This document shows, piece by piece, positions 17,929-26,477 of a DNA stretch of 34,662 nt. Under the pieces are notes generated by a model. The model searched no databases and was not told where the DNA came from. It was given only the letters and a program-made list of their open reading frames with translations. The stretch is from Candidatus Electrothrix gigas (GTDB lineage: Bacteria > Desulfobacterota > Desulfobulbia > Desulfobulbales > Desulfobulbaceae), in NCBI GenBank assembly GCA_022766165.1, contig QYLO01000037.1, positions 1-34,662 of the forward strand. Direction: 5' to 3'. Numbering within the stretch: position 1 is the first letter of the stretch; every line of letters begins with the position of its first letter. Made by a program: the position numbers and the translations under genes.

Positions 17929-18088
17929 TGTTTTATCCTTAACATTTTTTTACTACCAGAGGTATACACTCTGTTACAGTACAAGATTTTGCACTACACG
18001 TACAGCATTTTCAACAACAGAACGATTTTAAGCTTGTTAAAGGCTAATCTAAGTGGTCATCTGTACAAAAAATTGTATGAGGAAAAAC

Positions 18089-18127
18089 AAAAAAAGCTAT
18101 CAAACAGTTCATGCCCTGTTTGACAGC
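18089..18127 (-). terminator. Rho-independent terminator of the nuo operon
   Basis: On the minus strand GCTGTCAAACAG (18116-18127) pairs with CTGTTTGATAGC (18096-18107) across an 8-base loop with a single mismatch, followed by seven T (18089-18095). It lies 60 bases after the nuoN stop. The rest of 17929-18187 shows no gene. Confidence 0.88.
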
Positions 18128-18187
18128 TCAAATTACTGCAAAGGTCGATACGCAACAGCAATCAACCGTATTATTGACCGTATTATT

Positions 18188-19612
18188 TTATCCCGCTACA
18201 GCCAGTACACCATTACTGAACGAAGGCCAAATTCCTGCCACCAGCATAATTGCAGTCAACACCAAGAGACTTACCCTTTGCATCCCATCTATAACAAGAG
18301 GAGCAGGTTCATTCGCTGGCTGAACAATATAGGCTTCTTTGACTAACAGAAGATAGTAATACAGAGAGATGGTTGAATTCAGAGCGGCAAAAAACACCAT
18401 AAAATAGTATCCCTTTTCCGCTGCTGCGGCAAAGAGGAAAAATTTTCCCATAAAGCCAGCCAACGGCGGGATCCCTGCCAGCGAAAAGGCGCTCAACATC
18501 AGGATAGCTGCCAGCATAGGATTACTTTTTCCCAGCCCTTGCAATTCGCTACGATTCTCTCTTCCGTTACGTCCAATGATTGAGAGAATAAAGAAGATCG
18601 AATAGTTGCCTGCTGCATAGACAAAGAGATAAAAGATGATAGCAGAACGTGCAGTCCCTGCATCACCAAGCAGAGCCATAGCAATATAACCAGCCTGAGC
18701 AATGGATGAATAGGCCATGAAGCGTCGCAGTCGGGTCTGCTTCAAGGCACCAAGGTTACCCACTGTCATGGTTATTGCTGCCAAAACTAAGAAGATTGGC
18801 TCTAAAAAGTTATGCATAGCTGCCAGCGGACCGTATATTAAACTCAAGAGAAAGGCGATAGCCACAGCCTTAGAGGAAACAGAAATAAAGGCGGTCACGG
18901 GGTTTGGTGAACCATCGTAAACATCTGGCGCCCACATGTGAAAGGGAAACAGGGTCAACTTAAACCCAATGGCAGCCAAGATAAACAGCATACCAAGTTT
19001 CAGCAAGGGTTCCTGAGGATTAGCCATGCACACCTGAGCCACGGCTTCAAAGGTCAGAGAGCCTGCTGCGCCGTAGAGAAAGGAGTAGCCAAACAGGAGC
19101 AGACCGGTTGAGGCTGATCCCATAATAATATATTTGGTCGATGCCTCAACAGAGAGATCATCGTTTTTATAAAAACCACTCAGGATGTAGAGGGGAATAG
19201 TGGAGAGTTCCATTCCGATAAACAGCGTCAGAAGATCTCTGGCTGAGACCACGGTAAACATGCCAAAGGTACAGAGGAGAAGAATAAAGAGAAACTCACC
19301 TTGGTACTTCAAAACCCCTCTCTGACTTCCTCCGGGTGTAAAGTAAGGACGAGAAAGCAGTACGGCAAAGAGCGTAGACAGGATAAAGACCTGCTTGAAA
19401 AGGATTGTTGTTCCGCTGACCTGATAACCGCCTAGATAAAGAACAGTCTGGTCATACGGCAGACAGAACAACAGCACAAAAATACCACATAAGCCAACCC
19501 AGGAAAGATGAAAGGGCAAGCTGGAGTCAGAGTTGTTTCCCTTGTACAGATCATAGCCCATGACCAGGGCAGCAAGTACAACAAGAAGAATATCAGGCAG
19601 CAGAAGTGTCAT
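18188..19612 (-). CDS. nuoN: NADH-quinone oxidoreductase subunit N
   Basis: 474 residues, about 14 membrane helices. One of the three antiporter-like proton-pumping subunits of complex I. Family stretches seen: LFIGMELSTIPLYILSGF, STKYIIMGSASTGLLLFG, LFPFHMWAPDVYDGSP with the conserved Lys-rich region after it (SVSSKAVAIAF) and FSLAGIPPLAGFMGKFFLF. It is the last gene of the operon, nine bases after nuoM, and is followed by a strong terminator. Confidence 0.96.
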   Translation of the reverse strand: MTLLLPDILLVVLAALVMGYDLYKGNNSDSSLPFHLSWVGLCGIFVLLFCLPYDQTVLYLGGYQVSGTTILFKQVFILSTLFAVLLSRPYFTPGGSQRGVLKYQGEFLFILLLCTFGMFTVVSARDLLTLFIGMELSTIPLYILSGFYKNDDLSVEASTKYIIMGSASTGLLLFGYSFLYGAAGSLTFEAVAQVCMANPQEPLLKLGMLFILAAIGFKLTLFPFHMWAPDVYDGSPNPVTAFISVSSKAVAIAFLLSLIYGPLAAMHNFLEPIFLVLAAITMTVGNLGALKQTRLRRFMAYSSIAQAGYIAMALLGDAGTARSAIIFYLFVYAAGNYSIFFILSIIGRNGRENRSELQGLGKSNPMLAAILMLSAFSLAGIPPLAGFMGKFFLFAAAAEKGYYFMVFFAALNSTISLYYYLLLVKEAYIVQPANEPAPLVIDGMQRVSLLVLTAIMLVAGIWPSFSNGVLAVAG

Positions 19613-19621
19613 CGGAGTTTT

Positions 19622-21133
19622 TTATCGCATCAGGTTATTGAAAATAGGATGAACAGCGTTATTAACCAGTTCTACAATCCAACCAGGCAGAATACCCATG
19701 CCAAAGAGGCAGATGAGCAGAATGGTTACTGGTACTTTTTCTAGCAAGGATGCATCGGTCAGGGTGGCAAACTGTTTTTTGATAGGTCCATTCACCAGAT
19801 CATTAACTGCTCGCAGAACATAAACCGCTGTCACAACAATGGAGAGTACAGCCAGAACTGTGCAGATCCTGTTTAAGGTACCAGGGTTGCTAAAAGAGCC
19901 AACAAAGACATTGGCTTCAGCCACAAACCCAGAAAGACCGGGCAAACCAAGTCCAGCCAGTCCCACAATCACATAAGCCACTGACAGAAAGGGCATCACC
20001 TTCATGAGGCCGCCCATCTCGCTGACTGTGCGGGTATGGGTCCTACCATAAATCATACCGATAAGGCAGAAGAACAGGGCAGTCATTAAACCGTGAGAGA
20101 TCATTTGGAGAACCCCACCTTTGATGCCGGTAAAGGTCATGGCCGTAAAGCCAAACAGCACTAAACCACAGTGCGAAACCGAAGAGTAGGCTGTAATATA
20201 TTTCAGGTCAGTCTGTCGGATAGCCCCAAATGCTCCATACAGGACATTGATTGTTACCAGAATCAGGAAAAAATCCATCCACATCTGTGCGCCTTCTGGC
20301 ATAAGGTACATACCTACACGCAGGCAACCATAACCACCTAATTTCATCAGAACGCCAGCATGGAGCATGGAAACCGCTGTGGGAGCTGAGGCATGACCAT
20401 CGGGTGACCAAGTATGAAAGGGGAAAATGGCACCCAGCACACCAAAGCCCAGAAAAATAATGGGGAAAAATATATACTGAAAGGAATCAGAAAAATGATG
20501 CTGAGAAAGTGTTTGCAAATCAAAGCTGTTTAAGCCGGATTCAAAATACAGGGCCAAAATGCCTGCCAGAATAAAGGCAGAACCCGCTACCAGCATCAGG
20601 GTCAACTTCATGGAAGCATACTCTTTTCTTCCTGTTCCCCAGAGACCAATAAGCAGGTACATGGGCAGAACCGCAATCTCATAAAAGAGAAAAAAGGTAA
20701 ACAGATCAATAGAAACAAAGACCCCATAAACACCTGCCACCAAGACATTGAGGAGAACAAAGAATTCCTTAGCCTGATTGTTGACATTCCAGCTCGCCAA
20801 TACGCCGCAAAAGATAACAATGGCTGTGAGGAGCATCATAAGGACGGAAATGGCATCAACCCCTATGTTGTACTCTATGTTCATCATTTTTAACCAGCCG
20901 ACCTTATAGGTAAAATGGAATAGGCTGGCAACTGCGCCATCGGCAACCGGTTGGGCCGCTGAGACAGTGATAAACTTACAGGTCAGGATGGTGACAAGCA
21001 GCAAGTTGATCAGGTTGCCGATCAGCGAAATCATCTTGATGCGCTGATGGTCATCAACCCGGACCGGTAAACAGGCCAAGGCGGTGATAAAGGGGACGAC
21101 CCAGATCATGGTGAGCAGAAATGGTCCGTTCAT
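19622..21133 (-). CDS. nuoM: NADH-quinone oxidoreductase subunit M
   Basis: 503 residues, about 14 membrane helices; proton-pumping antiporter-like subunit of complex I. Seen are FFLFYEIAVLPMYLLIGLWG with the conserved glutamate, FPFHTWSPDGHASAPTAVSM, LHAGVLMKLGGYGCLR with the conserved lysine and GLPGLSGFVAE. The ATG at 21133 has GGAG seven bases upstream. It lies 71 bases after the nuclease-like ORF that separates it from nuoL, so it keeps its own ribosome-binding site. Confidence 0.96.
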   Translation of the reverse strand: MNGPFLLTMIWVVPFITALACLPVRVDDHQRIKMISLIGNLINLLLVTILTCKFITVSAAQPVADGAVASLFHFTYKVGWLKMMNIEYNIGVDAISVLMMLLTAIVIFCGVLASWNVNNQAKEFFVLLNVLVAGVYGVFVSIDLFTFFLFYEIAVLPMYLLIGLWGTGRKEYASMKLTLMLVAGSAFILAGILALYFESGLNSFDLQTLSQHHFSDSFQYIFFPIIFLGFGVLGAIFPFHTWSPDGHASAPTAVSMLHAGVLMKLGGYGCLRVGMYLMPEGAQMWMDFFLILVTINVLYGAFGAIRQTDLKYITAYSSVSHCGLVLFGFTAMTFTGIKGGVLQMISHGLMTALFFCLIGMIYGRTHTRTVSEMGGLMKVMPFLSVAYVIVGLAGLGLPGLSGFVAEANVFVGSFSNPGTLNRICTVLAVLSIVVTAVYVLRAVNDLVNGPIKKQFATLTDASLLEKVPVTILLICLFGMGILPGWIVELVNNAVHPIFNNLMR

Positions 21134-21204
21134 ACATGTACTCCGTTGCTGTTTATGCCGTTATGGCGAAACTTGTTCATGACTTTAGTCTTGTTTTTTG
21201 TAGG

Positions 21205-21786
21205 TTATACATCCAGTTGTGCTACTCTCTCAAACATCCAATTCAGGATATTAAGTGTTTTTTGCAGATTATCCGCAGCAGATACGGCAACAGGAACCAC
21301 TGTAAAAGTATCATGCTCGAGTTTCCCGAATTCCCAGGTTTTACCTGTAGTCACTACACCGTAACAAAGCGATGCGCCTGTCAAGGATGAAGCCACCATT
21401 TCTGCCAAAGCCTGTGTCCAACCCTCATCAAAATTATCCCGTTTCGCCTCTATAATACAGAGGGAAGGTCGAGCCATACCACCGTATTTTGTTCTGGGAG
21501 CAATAAGGTAATCAGGTTCGCCAACAAGGCCTTTTTGTTCATCTATATTATAGGGAACGTGAGACCATACATTTAATTGGTCGTTTTTTTTTGCAACAAT
21601 ATTGAGAACTGGGCTGATAATCTTTTCACAGATAGTTGTCTCGTTAATGAAACTTAAATCATCCCACAGATTTTCTGTTATCAGCAAAAAAAGAACTTCC
21701 TGTACCTCAAATTCTTTTTGCTGGACAAAGACTGATTTTTTGGCGACTTCAATGTCAAATTTTTCTGTTTGTAACGGATTACCCAA
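21205..21786 (-). CDS. PD-(D/E)XK-nuclease-like ORF inserted between nuoL and nuoM, start unclear
   Basis: About 193 residues if read from a TTG at 21786 that overlaps the nuoL stop; no ATG or GTG with a ribosome-binding site is present before the conserved part, which starts near EKFDIEVAKKSVFV. The sequence GLVGEPDYLIAPRTKYGG followed by LCIIEAKRDNFDEGWTQAL has the D...ExK spacing of PD-(D/E)XK nucleases, as in the N-terminal domain of type I restriction subunits. Substrate and role are unknown. Base composition is more AT-rich than the nuo genes. Likely an acquired gene; it may have lost its original start, use TTG, or be translated by coupling to nuoL. A degenerate copy cannot be excluded. 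Confidence 0.6.
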   Translation of the reverse strand: MGNPLQTEKFDIEVAKKSVFVQQKEFEVQEVLFLLITENLWDDLSFINETTICEKIISPVLNIVAKKNDQLNVWSHVPYNIDEQKGLVGEPDYLIAPRTKYGGMARPSLCIIEAKRDNFDEGWTQALAEMVASSLTGASLCYGVVTTGKTWEFGKLEHDTFTVVPVAVSAADNLQKTLNILNWMFERVAQLDV

Positions 21787-23734
21787 GGAAAAAAAACATA
21801 AAAACACCGACCAATGTGACGCCAAGATAAAACTGCAACTGCCCATTTTGGGAAAAGCGTATTCCTTTGCCACCAACTTGGAGAAGCCAGCCTGTAAGAT
21901 CCATGCTGCCGTCAACAACCTTACGGTCAAACCACTTAATGGGTGCAGCAATGCAGTTAAAAAGTATTTTATGGGTGATAAAGAGCCATACTTCATCCAC
22001 ATAAAATTTGTTATAGACAAGTGTATACACTGATCCAAACATATCTTTTAAGCGTGCAGCAGTCTCTGTCTTTCCCTTGCCGTAGAGCAACCATGCGCTA
22101 CCAATTCCAAGGACAGCAGCTAAGGTGGCAATCCACGGGAGCCAGCTTGGATGGACAAAATGAGCAGCCTCGTCAAGTTGAGGCGGAACAACATGGATGA
22201 TAAAGAAATGCTCCAGTAAGCCAGCGAAAAGAGTCGGTATTGTCAGTATGATAATAGGCCAAGTCATCCACGGATCTTCATGAACATCATGCAGTTCAGA
22301 GCGTGCTTCACCATGAAAGATAAGAAAGAAAAAGCGGAACATGTAAAATGCTGTCAAGGCTCCAGTCATCAAACCAACAAGAAAGGTTATATAATGACCT
22401 GACTGAAGAGATGCCAACAGAATTGCATCCTTAGACCAAAATCCACTCAAGGGGAACACCCCGGCAATGGCCAGACAGGCTGCCAATAAGGACCAGTAGG
22501 TTTTCGGCATCAGCGATTTAAGGCCACCCATCTTTAAGATATCGTTGCTGTGCACAGCGTGAATAATAGCGCCAGCACCGAGAAAGAGCATACATTTAAA
22601 AAAGGCATGGGTAAAGACGTGATACATTGCTGCTGAGTACCCCAAAATATTGATCGAAGACTCGTGATGACCACCTTCTGCACACACCTTGGCAGCTCCC
22701 AACGAGAAAATCATATATCCTAGTTGCGACAGAGTTGAAAAGGCAAGGATACGTTTAATATCCATCTGGGTAATCGCAATAACTGCTGCAAATAAGGCTG
22801 TAAACGCACCAATACATTGGATCACGAATAAGGTACTTTCAGAAGCAGCAAACAGAGGAAACATGCGTGCTGTCAGGTAGACACCAGCCACAACCATAGT
22901 TGCCGAGTGAATGATGGAGGATACCGGAGTTGGTCCTTCCATAGCATCAGGGAGCCAGACATGCAGGGGAAACATGGCTGACTTTCCCCAGCCACCACAG
23001 AATATCAGCAGGGTACCCAAGGTCAGCATATTGATAGACATGCCTGCAAAGAGAAAATTCTTGTTGAGTAGAGCCGCTGTCTCTGGACTGTTCAGGATCT
23101 GGAAGCTGAAACTGCCGCTTTGAAAACTCACCAGAAGAATACCGAGCAGGAAAAAGGCATCTGCAAAGCGAGTCATAATAAAGGCTTTTTTTGATGCTGC
23201 AACAGCAGAAGGCTTTTCATACCAGAATCCAATTAAGGCATAAGAGGAAACCCCGACCAGCTCCCAGAACACAAACATCTGAAGGATATTGCTGGAAACG
23301 ACCAGACCGAGCATGGAAAAGGAAAACAGAGCCAGCAGAGAAAAAAAGCGGTTAAAGCTCGGATCGCCTTTCATGTAGCCAACTGAATAAATATTTACCA
23401 GCAGAGAAATGACACTCACCACTATGAGCATCATGACCGAGATAGGATCAAGGTAAATACCCATATTTGCTGTCAGGGTTGGTGAAAAATTCAGCCAAGC
23501 ACTGTCAAGGGCCATTTTTGCTGGATACACATCACCTTGTCCATGCCCCATAACTGCAATAAAATAGGTTAGGGCCGTTATCAGCGCATAACCACAGGAA
23601 AGAGCAGACAGGGTAATGGCAAATTTGCCAACAAATGTATTGTCCGAACGAAGATGACCCAGCCCAATCACAACAAAACTGAGCAGTGGACAAAACAGAA
23701 TCAGATAACTGTTAAAAAATATAAAATCAGCCAT
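21779..23734 (-). CDS. nuoL: NADH-quinone oxidoreductase subunit L
   Basis: 651 residues from the ATG at 23734 (MADFIFFNSYL), chosen because GGAG lies seven bases upstream and the start overlaps the nuoK stop by eight bases; the frame is open further upstream but runs through nuoK. It is the distal antiporter-like subunit of complex I with about 16 membrane helices and a long lateral helix. Seen are FVFWELVGVSSYALIGFW, MFPLHVWLPDAMEGPTPVSS, IHSATMVVAGVYL, LLAACLAIAGVFPLSGFWSK and the C-terminal amphipathic part. Confidence 0.96.
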   Translation of the reverse strand: MADFIFFNSYLILFCPLLSFVVIGLGHLRSDNTFVGKFAITLSALSCGYALITALTYFIAVMGHGQGDVYPAKMALDSAWLNFSPTLTANMGIYLDPISVMMLIVVSVISLLVNIYSVGYMKGDPSFNRFFSLLALFSFSMLGLVVSSNILQMFVFWELVGVSSYALIGFWYEKPSAVAASKKAFIMTRFADAFFLLGILLVSFQSGSFSFQILNSPETAALLNKNFLFAGMSINMLTLGTLLIFCGGWGKSAMFPLHVWLPDAMEGPTPVSSIIHSATMVVAGVYLTARMFPLFAASESTLFVIQCIGAFTALFAAVIAITQMDIKRILAFSTLSQLGYMIFSLGAAKVCAEGGHHESSINILGYSAAMYHVFTHAFFKCMLFLGAGAIIHAVHSNDILKMGGLKSLMPKTYWSLLAACLAIAGVFPLSGFWSKDAILLASLQSGHYITFLVGLMTGALTAFYMFRFFFLIFHGEARSELHDVHEDPWMTWPIIILTIPTLFAGLLEHFFIIHVVPPQLDEAAHFVHPSWLPWIATLAAVLGIGSAWLLYGKGKTETAARLKDMFGSVYTLVYNKFYVDEVWLFITHKILFNCIAAPIKWFDRKVVDGSMDLTGWLLQVGGKGIRFSQNGQLQFYLGVTLVGVFMFFFLG

Positions 23735-24032
23735 TGAGTTTCTCCAGCCGATATACATCAAGCCTTTTTCTATGACGGTACATGGAAAGAATAATTGCCA
23801 AAGCCACAGCAATTTCACAGGCAGAAACTGCCATGACAAAGATTGGAAAAATAGCCCCTGCAACCGGGTCTGCCGCCTTAAAATGAGCAAATGCGGCAAA
23901 ATTAATATTAGCCCCGTTCAGGATAACTTCAACTGAAAGCATGATTCCCAGGAGATTGCGGCGGGTCAACATGCCAAATAAGCCGATTCCACAAAGGATC
24001 AACGAGAGAGCAATGTAATGGGACAGGCTCAT
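23727..24032 (-). CDS. nuoK: NADH-quinone oxidoreductase subunit K
   Basis: 101 residues with three membrane helices, normal for the subunit, which forms part of the proton path of complex I. Contains LCGIGLFGMLTRRNLLGIML followed by SVEVILNGANINF, with both conserved membrane glutamates (SVEVIL and CEIAVALAI). The ATG overlaps the nuoJ stop as ATGA. Confidence 0.95.
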   Translation of the reverse strand: MSLSHYIALSLILCGIGLFGMLTRRNLLGIMLSVEVILNGANINFAAFAHFKAADPVAGAIFPIFVMAVSACEIAVALAIILSMYRHRKRLDVYRLEKLNG

Positions 24033-24562
24033 GACTCCTCCTTCTTGATATGAACATCTTTACGAGCAAGCACTACGGCACCAACCAATGCTGCAAGGAG
24101 CAGCAGAGAGATAACTTCAAACGGTACGATAAAGCCATTTTCCGTTGAAAGCAGACGAATACCTATTTGATCAATAGTGATGGGCAGGGCTTTTGGGGTA
24201 ATGATATCTGCAAGACCAGTGTCGTTTTCTGAAAAGAAATACAGCAGAGATGTCAGGAAGAGTCCGATGATAAAACCACTGCTCATCCATTTTCCAAAGC
24301 TTATTTTTCTGCGCTTATCATCAACACCAAGTCCTGTTGTCAACAGAATAATAAGCAACATAAAGACAACAATACCGCCAATATACACCATTATTTGCGC
24401 CAAAGCAAGGAGTTCAATTTGCAAACTAATATACAGAGCCGCAGTGATCATAAAAGATCCAATGAGTGCCAAAGCACTGTGTAAAATATTAGGCAAACCT
24501 ACGGCAAAACACGAAAGCATGACAAGAGTTGCCACCAGCATATAGATAAAGATATCACTCAT
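24029..24562 (-). CDS. nuoJ: NADH-quinone oxidoreductase subunit J
   Basis: 177 residues with five membrane helices. Part of the complex I membrane arm next to the quinone channel. The stretch ALAQIMVYIGGIVVFMLLII with the pi-bulge region is typical, as is the C-terminal VISLLLLAALVGAVVLARKD. The ATG overlaps the nuoI stop as ATGA, so I, J and K are tightly coupled. Confidence 0.94.
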   Translation of the reverse strand: MSDIFIYMLVATLVMLSCFAVGLPNILHSALALIGSFMITAALYISLQIELLALAQIMVYIGGIVVFMLLIILLTTGLGVDDKRRKISFGKWMSSGFIIGLFLTSLLYFFSENDTGLADIITPKALPITIDQIGIRLLSTENGFIVPFEVISLLLLAALVGAVVLARKDVHIKKEES

Positions 24563-25122
24563 GAGTATTCTCCCTGTGATGTATCTGATGAGCCTTGAGA
24601 CTTAGACTTGTTGAGAACCCAAGTGAGTTCGTTTCGGTCGTATACAGTCAGCTCAAAATCCTTTGCTAAGACAATAGCACCAAAGGGACAGGCTTCTACG
24701 CAGAGTCCGCAAAAGGTACATTGAGAGATTCGGTAGATGTATTGTCCAAGAACTTTTCGCCCACTTACATCCTTTGTTGCAAGGATTGAGATTGAGCCGT
24801 TGGGACATGCCTTTTCACAAATTCCGCAGGCTGTACAGGCGTGTTCACCGTTTTCGTTGTGGGGCAGAGAAACTGGGCCGCGAAAACGATCAAACATCTT
24901 CAGAGTATCCCGATTTTCTGGGTACTGCTGAGTGATGACTTTCTTAGGATTAAGAAAATATTTTAAAGTGATATCCATTCCCTGTATCAGAGAATAGAAG
25001 CCTGTGCAAATCTTTTTCAGATAGCGGGTGCTGTGTTCCAGCAGGCTTTCCTTGGGGACGTTTTTTTGTTTCATGGGCGGATAGGTATTAAAAATATCAT
25101 TCATTTTTTCATAATTTTGCAT
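24559..25122 (-). CDS. nuoI: NADH-quinone oxidoreductase subunit I (2x 4Fe-4S)
   Basis: 187 residues. Carries clusters N6a and N6b that pass electrons towards the quinone site: CTACGICEKACPNGSI and CTFCGLCVEACPFGAI. An amphipathic N-terminal helix (YSLIQGMDITLKYFL) holds it to the membrane arm. The ATG at 25122 is used; another ATG six codons later is possible, and neither has a good ribosome-binding site. It directly follows the acquired 175-residue gene, 17 bases away, rather than nuoH as usual. Confidence 0.94.
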   Translation of the reverse strand: MQNYEKMNDIFNTYPPMKQKNVPKESLLEHSTRYLKKICTGFYSLIQGMDITLKYFLNPKKVITQQYPENRDTLKMFDRFRGPVSLPHNENGEHACTACGICEKACPNGSISILATKDVSGRKVLGQYIYRISQCTFCGLCVEACPFGAIVLAKDFELTVYDRNELTWVLNKSKSQGSSDTSQGEYS

Positions 25123-25139
25123 CCGATAAGGATGATTTA

Positions 25140-25667
25140 TCAGAGTACCATGAGCCTTTTTATCAAGTTTATTGTTGAGTCAGAGCGTATAATTGTCGAA
25201 ATGATTACGTACAGATCCTCTTCAGTGTTTGCTATAACAAATTTACTTGTTTCATCTACAAAACCAGCTAATCCTTTGGACCTACTATAATCAATAAAAA
25301 ATTGCACGGGGTAAAAAAATAAGGAAAATTTAAATTTAAATAATTCAAATTCAATAGTTTCATTTTTAACAGGCGAAAGCAGCAATCTGTATCTAAGACA
25401 TTGTCTTTCTTTGGTTTTGTCGGGGTCATAACCAAAATCGGGATGAAGTGTTTGCTGAATGGCATTACACAATGCCGCAGATTTAGCGGCATCTATTCCT
25501 GCACTCAAATTTTTTACTTCTTCTGGAAAAAAATTAACCTGATCAAGTTTATATATTACTTTTTCATTTGTTTTTTCATAGATAGGAGTAAATAGCTCTT
25601 TGACTATATTTATAGGATTTTCCATTTCCGGTTGTAAGTCACCAATATCATCCCATGGATTTTCCAT
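25140..25667 (-). CDS. Protein of unknown function paired with the EEP nuclease
   Basis: 175 residues, soluble, acidic at the N-terminus (MENPWDDIGDLQPEMENPI), then a mixed alpha/beta region with aromatic strands (FELFKFKFSLFFYPVQFFI) and an end rich in Ile and Asp. No family is recognised. The ATG at 25667 has TAGGAG six bases upstream, and this site overlaps the stop codon of the EEP gene, so the two genes are a coupled pair. Strikingly AT-rich compared with the nuo genes on both sides. It may be a partner, inhibitor or chaperone of the nuclease; this is inference from position only. Confidence 0.75.
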   Translation of the reverse strand: MENPWDDIGDLQPEMENPINIVKELFTPIYEKTNEKVIYKLDQVNFFPEEVKNLSAGIDAAKSAALCNAIQQTLHPDFGYDPDKTKERQCLRYRLLLSPVKNETIEFELFKFKFSLFFYPVQFFIDYSRSKGLAGFVDETSKFVIANTEEDLYVIISTIIRSDSTINLIKRLMVL

Positions 25668-25677
25668 TTATTATCTC

Positions 25678-26454
25678 CTATGCCAGTTTAATTTTTATCG
25701 GCAAATGATCACTGATTTGTTTGTTTGGGCGATTATTTTTCAGGAGTTCAGTTTCTCCCATATTCGACATGATCTCACATTGTTCCCTGTCCAGATATTC
25801 GACCAGAGGATACGATACGAGCGCATTGTCAAATATATGCCACGCCTGCGATTGTGTTTGCATCGGGTAATAATAACTTCCCGGTGGCCCTTTTGAGATA
25901 TCCCCTGAGAATGATTGGATAGGGCTGTAAAATTTTATCCGTTTTTCTCCTTCACAGGTTTTATAGGATTTGTCTTTGCTGTTAAAATAATCTGTAGCAT
26001 TTAAATGATAGAAGTCTGTAATATCATTACAGAGCGGCATGTTAAAGTCACCCATAATAATCATATATTCATTCTTAAACGAATTCAGTTTATCTAAAAT
26101 ATGTTTAACAACATTCAAGTTAATTCTGGCTGAATTGCTTTCTGATCTATATTGCGATTTAAGGTGAACGACTGCAAGCAACATCTCTATTCCCTTATGC
26201 TGTGTCTTATATACAGAAAAATATTTTTCACCCCCGTATGGTCTTAACGGTATATGTTTTGAATAAATAACTCCTGTTCTTCCATGTATTTCATCATGCC
26301 ATACCGCCTTAGTTGATGACAATCGTTCAAGACTTTCTTTAATATTCCAAAATTCAGAAATCGCAACTATTCTTTTTTGATCTGTGAAATTTATAGAGTT
26401 TATCAAATCAACAGCGTGCGCATTATTGTTGACATTCCAGAAGATAAACTCCAC
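25678..26454 (-). CDS. Endonuclease/exonuclease/phosphatase (DNase I-like) family protein
   Basis: 258 residues from a GTG start at 26454, 23 bases after the nuoH stop; it starts at FIFWNVNNN as family members do, though the ribosome-binding site is weak. All EEP active-site motifs are visible: WNVNN at 6-10, the metal-binding Glu34 (AISEFWN), His97 (VVHLKSQ), Asp136/Asn138 (MGDFNMP), Asp209/Asn210 (HIFDNALVS) and the terminal SDHLPI (248-253). It should be a metal-dependent phosphoesterase acting on nucleic acid or a phospho-compound; the substrate is unknown. It is an AT-rich intruder in the nuo operon, coupled to the 175-residue gene after it. A defence-type role is a hypothesis only. Confidence 0.85.
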   Translation of the reverse strand: MEFIFWNVNNNAHAVDLINSINFTDQKRIVAISEFWNIKESLERLSSTKAVWHDEIHGRTGVIYSKHIPLRPYGGEKYFSVYKTQHKGIEMLLAVVHLKSQYRSESNSARINLNVVKHILDKLNSFKNEYMIIMGDFNMPLCNDITDFYHLNATDYFNSKDKSYKTCEGEKRIKFYSPIQSFSGDISKGPPGSYYYPMQTQSQAWHIFDNALVSYPLVEYLDREQCEIMSNMGETELLKNNRPNKQISDHLPIKIKLA

Positions 26455-26477
26455 GTTTTTTTACGGTGTACTTTGTA

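Noticed and set aside
21787..22038. N-terminal extension of the nuclease-like ORF into nuoL
   Set aside because: An ATG at 22038 would add 84 codons, but they lie wholly within nuoL in another frame and do not read like the start of this protein family.
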